From the NCBI GenBank assembly GCA_944323575.1, contig CALUTB010000014.1, forward strand, positions 1-37,123: 37,123 nucleotides of DNA, in the 5' to 3' direction. Positions within the stretch are counted from its first letter, which is position 1, and each line of letters opens with the position of its first letter. This document shows positions 31,644-37,123 of the stretch, one piece after another. Origin of the DNA: an uncultured Mailhella sp. (GTDB taxonomy: Bacteria > Desulfobacterota > Desulfovibrionia > Desulfovibrionales > Desulfovibrionaceae). A program made the position numbers and the translations under genes. The notes under the pieces are model-generated. The model made no database searches and was not told the origin of the DNA. It saw nothing but the letters and a program-made list of their open reading frames with translations.

Positions 31644-34196
31644 CTAGAAACCTCCCTTTCCGGAATAGGGTGAAACATCCACGGCCGTGAGCAGCGCAAG
31701 GAGCGTGAGCGGCGTAGCGCTTCTCACTTCGATGACGAGAGGCGATTCATCCGCCCATCCTCCGCACACGTCGAGGGAAAGATCCGTGCCCTCGCTGAAG
31801 AACGGCCTGGTCGAGAACGCGCCGGAGCGGATATGCCTGTCGACCACGGGCACGAGGGCATCGTCCAGCCCGGCCATGAACGACATGCTGCGGTACACGC
31901 GCAGCCGAACGGCGCTTATTTTTCTGTTGTGCAGAAAGCTTGTGCCCTGCTGCCCCTCGATTTCCGGCAGATTGGGCACGAGACGCGAGACATAGGGAAG
32001 TCCGACGTGCACGGACGAGGCCGGAGCTTCAAGGGTGAGTTCTCCCTCTGCCGACACGACAAGGCCGTCGACGGTGCCGCCGTCGGCAAAGACCTGCACC
32101 CGTCGTCCGGCAAGATGGGAAAGACCGGAAAAATGCGTGACAGGCTCGCCCTGATAGTTGAGGGCGCTGTCGAGGAAATAGGCTTCCGCGAGGTCGTCGG
32201 CATCGAAGAAGCCGTCCATGCGCTCTACGAAGACGCCGCCTTCGCGCCGCACGAGGAACCAGAGCTGATCGTCGGGCACGCCGGGCATGGAGGCGGCATC
32301 AAGAAAGTTTCCGTCGGTTTCGTGCCTGTGCCAGCCGATGACCTCCTGTTCCTTCATGTAGGTGAGCGCGGCCATGGTCCCGTCGGAAAGCACGCACCAG
32401 AGAACACTGTAGGGCTCCTGCTGGAATGCCCAGGAAACGATGTCCACGTCCCTGACCACATGACGGGCCAGAATCGTGAGGTCCTGACTAAGGTACTTGT
32501 CTGCGGAATAGTTGTAGGCAAATTCCCGCACCGCGCCGGAGCCCCGCTGCACGTAGACGATGCTGCCGTTCAGCGACACCGCGGGGACGGCATCGCTGCC
32601 GCCGCTCGTGGTCTGGAGCTGGAAGGACACGGTGGAGGGCGTAAGCGCCACGCCTTCGGAGGGCGTGAGTATCCATTCGCTGCCTTCGGTGCCGAAGGAA
32701 AGCGAGGTGCGGTCGGGCTGAAGCCAGACGATGCGGTTGGCCTGCGTGGCGGCGAGCGTGACTTCGATGGCATCGTCGTCCTTGGGAGGCGTGGAGCTTG
32801 CAAAGCTTTCGAACTCACCGGAGCGCGACAGCCATACGGTGATGGGTCTGTTTCTGGTGGCGGCGTAGCCCAGACGCTGCTGATGGAAGAAGACCTGCGC
32901 GGGATAGTTGCCTTCGCCCTCGAAGGGATTGCGGTATTCGGGGGGCGTGTCCTCGATGTCGGCGCCTATGTTCTTGTCGTCGTAGTAGAGCGAGGCTCCG
33001 CTGTATACCATTTCGATCCGGTACGGGCCTACGGAACCCGAAGGCGCTCTGGAGTCCGTTCCAAGGTTTCCGGTTTCATAGGCGGCATACGATCCGACAG
33101 GATTGCCTGAGCCGCAGTCGGCCATCGCCCAGAAAGATTCCGTCGTTGTGGCGGTTCTGGACTCCCACTTCCCCGGATGGTCGGGATCGTTGTCGTTGAA
33201 GATCCAGGAGGTGGTGTTCGTGGTTTTCGTCACCCGGACGAAAAGCTTTCCGCCGAGAAGAAAGGCGTTCTGCTCCGCCGCGTACACGGACAGGGCGGAA
33301 GTGACGTCCGAGGACGGCCGGGAATCGCCTTTGTCGGGATATGATTCGTCATGACCGGTGTCGACGTTTCTTGTGATGCTTCCGGCGTAGCGCAGAACGC
33401 CGGAAGTCAGCGCACCCATGCGTATGCCGCTGACGGAACCGCCCACGGTACTGCCGTTCTCCGTGCGGCCGACAAAACCGAACACACCCTGCTTTTTCTT
33501 GTAGATGCGGTAGCTTACCGCGCCTTCCACGGCGATCCATGCGATACGGATATGATAGTCCACGGAGTTCAGATCCTCGGCCTCGATGGTGGCCGAGGCG
33601 GAAGGAGGAGACTCCATGCCGTTTTCGTCCACGGCGGTGACAAGATAGGAATAGTCGGTTTTCGAGGGCGTGGAGGGCTTGTTCGAGCGCTTGTCGAGCA
33701 CGGAGAGCGACGGCGTGCCCGGCGCGTCGACGGGAGGCATGAAGGTGAGCGTGGAAAAGCGCCAATCGTCGTCGGCGTAGCGCGAGACCTTGCAGGGAGC
33801 GTGGGAGGGATGGGCGAAGTAGATGACGTCCGCCGACTGGGCGAAGCGCAGGTCGGCGAGATCCTCCACGGCGAAGGGAGCTTCCACCGTCATGATCTTT
33901 CCGTCCTTCGTGACGAGCGAACCGTCCGGCAGCCAGACGCGCATGACGTGATCGCCGAATTCCAGCATGCGGCCCTGCGTCGCGGAAAACACGAACGGAA
34001 CGAGTCTGGCCTTTTCATGACAGGCCGCGCCGAGATAGCGGGTACCGGGACGCCGCGTCACGCCGCCCTGAGGCATGGGCACGAAGTTGAGCATCTCTCT
34101 TGCGCCCGTGGAGTAGCGCGGCTGATCCACGCGACCACGCATGAACGGCGATATTTCGCCGCCGTTCAGGACGTTCTGGACATGGAAGGAAGGCAT
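31644..34196 (-). CDS. Phage tail-tubular protein B-like / stabilisation protein
   Basis: 850 residues from the ATG at 34196, overlapping the previous stop (TGATG). It opens MPSFHVQNVLNGGEISPFMR, then QPRYSTGAREMLNFVPMPQG and GVTRRPGTRYLG, then LVPFVFSATQGRMLEFGDHV. This opening is very characteristic of the large podovirus tail/nozzle protein (T7 gp12-like). The middle contains fibronectin-like segments (TDYSYLVTAVDENGMESPPS). Later come QVFFHQQRLGYAATRNRPIT and VWLSRSGEFESF, further typical features of this family. It forms the tail nozzle beneath the portal and adaptor. Confidence 0.88.
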   Translation of the reverse strand: MPSFHVQNVLNGGEISPFMRGRVDQPRYSTGAREMLNFVPMPQGGVTRRPGTRYLGAACHEKARLVPFVFSATQGRMLEFGDHVMRVWLPDGSLVTKDGKIMTVEAPFAVEDLADLRFAQSADVIYFAHPSHAPCKVSRYADDDWRFSTLTFMPPVDAPGTPSLSVLDKRSNKPSTPSKTDYSYLVTAVDENGMESPPSASATIEAEDLNSVDYHIRIAWIAVEGAVSYRIYKKKQGVFGFVGRTENGSTVGGSVSGIRMGALTSGVLRYAGSITRNVDTGHDESYPDKGDSRPSSDVTSALSVYAAEQNAFLLGGKLFVRVTKTTNTTSWIFNDNDPDHPGKWESRTATTTESFWAMADCGSGNPVGSYAAYETGNLGTDSRAPSGSVGPYRIEMVYSGASLYYDDKNIGADIEDTPPEYRNPFEGEGNYPAQVFFHQQRLGYAATRNRPITVWLSRSGEFESFASSTPPKDDDAIEVTLAATQANRIVWLQPDRTSLSFGTEGSEWILTPSEGVALTPSTVSFQLQTTSGGSDAVPAVSLNGSIVYVQRGSGAVREFAYNYSADKYLSQDLTILARHVVRDVDIVSWAFQQEPYSVLWCVLSDGTMAALTYMKEQEVIGWHRHETDGNFLDAASMPGVPDDQLWFLVRREGGVFVERMDGFFDADDLAEAYFLDSALNYQGEPVTHFSGLSHLAGRRVQVFADGGTVDGLVVSAEGELTLEAPASSVHVGLPYVSRLVPNLPEIEGQQGTSFLHNRKISAVRLRVYRSMSFMAGLDDALVPVVDRHIRSGAFSTRPFFSEGTDLSLDVCGGWADESPLVIEVRSATPLTLLALLTAVDVSPYSGKGGF

Positions 34197-34792
34197 CAGT
34201 CCACCATCCTTTCCGAAAGTATGCGGGAACGCCATGCGGCCGGTTCGGGAGACTGCTGCGCGTCGACCTCGACTCTGGCTCTGTCGAGGGCCTGTTCGAA
34301 AAGCTCGTACCAGGTTTTCGCACTGCCGCCCTGCTCAAGATAGGCCGAGATCTCGAAGGCCAGACGCCAGGCCAGGGCGTCGGCAAAGGCGTCGGGGAAG
34401 GACTGGGCGTTGTCGTTGCTCACGTAGCTCAGTCCGACGGCGTCGGCGTCGGTGAGTATGTCCTGACCGGCGATCTCGTAGCTGACGGGTTCGAGTCCGT
34501 CGGGGAAAGGCTGATCCGGGGAAGGCGGCCGGCAGACGTCCACGACGCGCAGGCAGTCCGCAGGCAGGCGAAAGGCCCGTCTGTATCCGAAGGCGGGAGG
34601 ATCGGCGTTCGGGGCGAGTCGCACGAGGCGGAGGGCGAAGGGCCACGGGTACAGCGACAGACAAAGATCAAGGCAGCGCTGATACGCAGCGTTTGCGGTC
34701 TGCGCGGCGGGCGTGTCCTGGAAGGACACGTTCACGCCCTTGGCTCCGGTGCGCATGAGCGCGGTGTTGATCACGGATGTTTTGTTCTGCAT
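34196..34792 (-). CDS. Phage tail-tubular protein A-like adaptor
   Basis: 198 residues from the ATG at 34792, with AGGAG 8 nt upstream; sequence further upstream is not protein-like. It begins MQNKTSVINTALMRTGAKGV and contains AYQRCLDLCLSLYPWPFALR, the RAFRLPADCLRVVDV segment and FADALAWRLAFEISAYLEQG. The helical start, central PWxFA and ADALAWRLA pattern are typical of the podovirus gp11-like head-tail adaptor. Its stop overlaps the next late gene, so the two are coupled. Confidence 0.85.
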   Translation of the reverse strand: MQNKTSVINTALMRTGAKGVNVSFQDTPAAQTANAAYQRCLDLCLSLYPWPFALRLVRLAPNADPPAFGYRRAFRLPADCLRVVDVCRPPSPDQPFPDGLEPVSYEIAGQDILTDADAVGLSYVSNDNAQSFPDAFADALAWRLAFEISAYLEQGGSAKTWYELFEQALDRARVEVDAQQSPEPAAWRSRILSERMVD

Positions 34793-34939
34793 GACATATG
34801 CTCCTTTTCCTGCGAGTCTAGCAGGCGGGAGCAATGCGGCACACGGCGGACACTGGCGTTCCGGCCGATTTTGTGTCATGCTCGGCGGATGCCGCTCCGT
34901 TCTCCGGCGGAAGGCGGCGATCAGGAAAGGATGGATCGC

Positions 34940-35146
34940 ATGGACGAAGAAAAGAAGAAAAAGCATCCCTGCCCCCACGGGAAGCGCGCCAATCTTGTGA
35001 TTCTGTGCCGCAAGCCCTGCGAGGAGACCGGATGCAGACCCACTGATCTGACGTACGAGAAGGACGCCTTCATCGTGACCGACTACTGGTGCAGCCACTC
35101 CTGCCTGTGGTGGAAGGAGCACGGCGGGGAATTCGAAGTCAAATAA
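34940..35146 (+). CDS. Small cysteine-rich phage moron-like protein
   Basis: 68 residues on the strand opposite the phage late genes. AAAGGA lies 8 nt before the ATG at 34940; an in-frame ATG at 34931 would add three residues. It is rich in Lys at the start (MDEEKKKKHPCPHGKRAN). Six cysteines form pairs such as CPHG, CRKPC, GC and WCSHSC, consistent with a zinc-ribbon or metal-binding fold. The gene stands alone between two minus-strand phage blocks and is followed by its own terminator at 35580, the arrangement of a moron. Function unknown. Confidence 0.7.
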   Translation: MDEEKKKKHPCPHGKRANLVILCRKPCEETGCRPTDLTYEKDAFIVTDYWCSHSCLWWKEHGGEFEVK

Positions 35147-35640
35147 CGGAGGCGGAGCCTTCCCGAAGAGGGCAGGTCCCGCTCTTTCGCCCGGCCCGGC
35201 TCCGGCGGGCGCACAAGCTTCCTGAACGCGGTCTCCCGCAAGGCCGGCTCCGCCGAACGCGCGCCCGGCAGGCAACCGTCCGCGGCCCTGCAACCTTCAA
35301 GCATCCCTTCTTCTTTTCGCGCGTCATGTCCGCGCGGCAGAACGAACGGCAAAAAAACGAAACTCGGGAAGAACCGGGGCATGCAGACAAGAAAAGGCCG
35401 TGTGCACGGCAGGCGCGACCGGACTCCCGCAACGAAGGATGCGCCATGAGAAAGGCGGCCTGCTCCGACTGCCGGAACCTCTCGTGCGGCTTTGGTCCTT
35501 TGCCATATGGATCCCCTGGAGGAGCCGCGGCTTCTCCAGGGGACGAAACCCGGATCACCCGGGAGACGACCCGCATTCCGGGGAGGAAGGTGCTGTCGGC
35601 ACTTTCCTCCCCTTCTTAATGCGCGCCTTCTCCCATTTCG
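35147..35640. other. Intergenic stretch with hairpins, no certain gene
   Basis: About 490 bases after the moron-like gene. A short frame at 35447-35619 (MRKAACSDCRNLSCGFGPLP) follows AAGGA but runs through both hairpins and becomes low-complexity, so it is not counted. A perfect 9-bp stem CCCCTGGAG/CTCCAGGGG at 35513-35541 lacks a U-run. The terminator at 35580 follows. Confidence 0.5.
35580..35624 (+). terminator. Rho-independent terminator of the moron-like unit
   Basis: Stem of about 14 bp (GGGGAGGAAGGTGC with GCACTTTCCTCCCC, one G-U pair) with a 5-nt loop, followed by TTCTT. It acts on plus-strand transcription, opposite to the phage late genes. Confidence 0.75.
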
Positions 35641-35880
35641 TTAATCCCGTCGCCTCAGCTCCGGCGGCATCTGCATCCGAAGTCGTTCGCTTTCATGGCT
35701 CTCGCGGCAGTGGTCTTTTTCCCGGAAGAACAGAGCGTTCACCAGCCTGCGCGGCCAGTGCCGCACGCCGTCTCTGTGCCAGCGCCAGCAGCGGGAAGAG
35801 AGCGGTTGCTGAGGCCGGCCGCAGCATAGCGTATTCAGAAGCTGGTCCACGCCGATCAGTACGTTTTTGAGGTATGCCAT
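35641..35880 (-). CDS. Small conserved phage protein
   Basis: 79 residues; AAAGGAGGGG precedes the ATG at 35880. It begins MAYLKNVLIGVDQLLNTLCC and contains RRLVNALFFREKDHCRESHE and SERLRMQMPPELR. This pattern (YLKN-x-LI-x-DQL-x-N near the start, ALFF-x-x-x-DHC-x-x-x-x-ESER near the end) is a widespread small phage/prophage protein of unknown function. Its 5' end overlaps the membrane-protein gene by 25 nt. Confidence 0.8.
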   Translation of the reverse strand: MAYLKNVLIGVDQLLNTLCCGRPQQPLSSRCWRWHRDGVRHWPRRLVNALFFREKDHCRESHESERLRMQMPPELRRRD

Positions 35881-36803
35881 GCCGTCCCCTCCTTTTTCAC
35901 GACCGAAACAGCCATACCGAGAATCAGCAGCGCGAACGCCACGCGGAACACGCCCGCCCTGCTCCACAGCTCGATGATGCCGACATGGGCGAACACGCCC
36001 CAGAAGGAGCAGATCAGAAGCGCGACAACGGTTCCGACCTTCCTGTCGCTGATTTCGTGCATGGCCACGGCAATGGAATCTATGGTGGAGCTTGTCACGC
36101 AGAGCACCGCAAGAAGCAGAACGATGTTCATGTCCGTGGTGAACTGAAAATGTGCCATGACCAGAACAAGCAGCATGTACAGCCCGAAGAAGAAGCTCCC
36201 CCAGTAGAACGCCGTGCCGCGTCCCGTGACCTCCGCCCGCTGCCAGTGCTGCACGTCGCCTATCGGCCCCGAAAGCAGGATGCACGCACTCCATATGCCC
36301 CAGAGAATGTCACCGGAGGAACTTTCGGGAAACGCGATGCGCGGAACATCCTGCCACAGCCCCATGCCGATGATGACGACAATGGCCAGCATGGTCATGC
36401 CCCACTGCCAGCAGTCCGTCCATATGGATGTGGAAAGCCCGTGCCGGTACATGGCAAGGGTGAACACCCAGCCCACGGCCACGGCGGAAAGATAGGCGCC
36501 GGTTTCCGAAACACCCATGTCCTTGAGCACCACGAAGATGATGTTCATCTGCATGACAAGGCAGAAGCACTGGATGAGAAGGGCCATGACCTTTATCCGG
36601 GGACGGTCGAAGACATGGCGTCCAAGGAGTCCGCGGCGGGCAAGCAGGCCGAAGAAGGCCAGCGTCAGCGTGTTGGCCAGCGCCCAGATGCACCATGCGC
36701 CGAGTCCCTTCTGCTGCGCTGTCTGCATTCCTACGATGAGCGAGGTTCCCCACGCCCACGACGCGGCGACGGAAGCTCCCGTCCTCACATCATTTTGCTT
36801 CAT
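35856..36803 (-). CDS. Phage-located multi-spanning membrane protein, symporter-like
   Basis: 315 residues from the ATG at 36803; the upstream extension is not coding. About nine hydrophobic segments are visible: SWAWGTSLIVGMQTAQQKG, IWALANTLTLAFFGLLA, VMALLIQCFCLVMQMNIIFV, LSAVAVGWVFTLAMY, GMTMLAIVVIIGMGLW, ILWGIWSACILLSGPIG, FYWGSFFFGLYMLLVLVMAH, MNIVLLLAVLCVTSSTIDSI, VVALLICSFWGVFAHVGI and a final VAFALLILGMAVSVV. The opening ASWAWGTSL and the TSSTIDSIAVA segment recall sodium:solute symporter (SSS) family proteins, though it is shorter than usual. The start codon overlaps the preceding stop (ATGA). Such transporter-like genes are unusual among phage late genes; function is uncertain. Confidence 0.75.
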   Translation of the reverse strand: MKQNDVRTGASVAASWAWGTSLIVGMQTAQQKGLGAWCIWALANTLTLAFFGLLARRGLLGRHVFDRPRIKVMALLIQCFCLVMQMNIIFVVLKDMGVSETGAYLSAVAVGWVFTLAMYRHGLSTSIWTDCWQWGMTMLAIVVIIGMGLWQDVPRIAFPESSSGDILWGIWSACILLSGPIGDVQHWQRAEVTGRGTAFYWGSFFFGLYMLLVLVMAHFQFTTDMNIVLLLAVLCVTSSTIDSIAVAMHEISDRKVGTVVALLICSFWGVFAHVGIIELWSRAGVFRVAFALLILGMAVSVVKKEGTAWHTSKTY

Positions 36804-37123
36804 GCCCTTTTCCTGTAGCTGCGCAGAAGGTTGCGCGTCATGACGCCGGAAAGAGAAAGCGCGTCGAAAAGAGGCCTGCGCACGGCTTCCTTGCGGAACA
36901 CGATGTGCTCCGGCGTTTCCAGAAGCGCCGCGCGGGGGAAGTACCTTTTCTCTTCGTGATAGCCCGCCCGCACCCATGAACGGATCTTTCCCTTGCCTCT
37001 TCTGTAGGCGGCGTCGTGATTGAAGGCGAAGATGTAGTCCTTCAGGGGAATCTTGTAATGCTGCGCATCCTGCTGCTCGTAGCGGTGAAGCACGTCGAAG
37101 TTAGACACGCTCCAGTCGTTGAA
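36800..37123 (-). CDS. Phage-region protein, N-terminus cut by window edge
   Basis: The frame is open to the right edge, so the start lies outside; at least 107 residues are present (a GTG at 37108 is not needed as start). It reads SNFDVLHRYEQQDAQHYKIP, then DYIFAFNHDAAYRRGKGKIR and RYFPRAALLETPEHIVF, a soluble basic protein. I do not recognise the family. Its stop overlaps the ATG of the membrane-protein gene by 4 nt, so they are co-translated. Confidence 0.75.
   Translation of the reverse strand, partial: FNDWSVSNFDVLHRYEQQDAQHYKIPLKDYIFAFNHDAAYRRGKGKIRSWVRAGYHEEKRYFPRAALLETPEHIVFRKEAVRRPLFDALSLSGVMTRNLLRSYRKRA

Noticed and set aside
29878-34343. Long plus-strand frames (330-425 codons) across the phage tail genes
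   Set aside because: They mirror well-supported minus-strand genes that have ribosome sites, coupled starts and recognisable phage motifs.
35139-35576. Minus-strand frame of 145 codons after the moron-like gene
   Set aside because: Basic low-complexity translation; it overlaps hairpins and lacks a start signal.
1-37123. tRNA genes, rRNA genes, CRISPR arrays and phage attachment repeats
   Set aside because: I looked for cloverleaf ends, regularly spaced repeats and duplicated att-like sequence and found none that I could support by eye.

Overview
The window is GC-rich bacterial chromosome with strong AGGAGG-type ribosome binding sites and tightly packed ABC-transporter catabolic operons. Genus cannot be fixed from the sequence. 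The gene content fits a gut-type Desulfovibrionaceae (Bilophila/Mailhella-like), which is a low-confidence impression. It contains two nutrient-uptake/catabolism islands, several decayed insertion sequences and, at the right end, late genes of a podovirus-type prophage.

Left edge (1-3.2 kb): the 5' part of an unrecognised minus-strand gene runs off the window. About 1 kb with no convincing gene follows, then a small membrane protein, a YqjC/DUF1090-like periplasmic protein with a clear terminator, and a truncated IS 3' end.

Island 1 (3.2-13.1 kb): a LysR regulator is divergent from a seven-gene run. The run holds a cytoplasmic CE4 (polysaccharide deacetylase/cyclic imidase-like) hydrolase, a Dpp/Opp-type ABC importer (binding protein, two permeases, two ATPases), an SDR oxidoreductase and a gamma-glutamyltransferase-like enzyme without a signal peptide. 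Downstream, a lower-GC patch carries an M20 metallopeptidase and a DcuC-like carrier pseudogene. It lies between an IS5-type transposase remnant and an IS5-family element with perfect terminal repeats that cuts the carrier gene. About 1.1 kb of decayed sequence follows.

Island 2 (17.0-29.1 kb): a LacI-type repressor is divergent from an eleven-gene cluster. The cluster runs DUF917, spermidine/putrescine-type ABC importer (SBP, ATPase, two permeases), three tandem AroM-family proteins, a ferredoxin-nitroreductase fusion, an M20 peptidase and a second DUF917. A LacI-type operator sits inside the promoter spacer ahead of the first gene, and two hairpins close the cluster. DUF917, AroM and M20 together suggest import and ring opening of a cyclic amide or hydantoin-like compound. 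This is the most likely undescribed pathway in the window.

Right end (29.2-37.1 kb): minus-strand phage late genes resemble T7 gp15, gp14, gp12 and gp11, followed by a small conserved phage protein, a multi-spanning membrane protein and a partial gene. One plus-strand cysteine-rich moron-like gene interrupts them. The late operon ends in two tiny coupled frames right beside the end of island 2.
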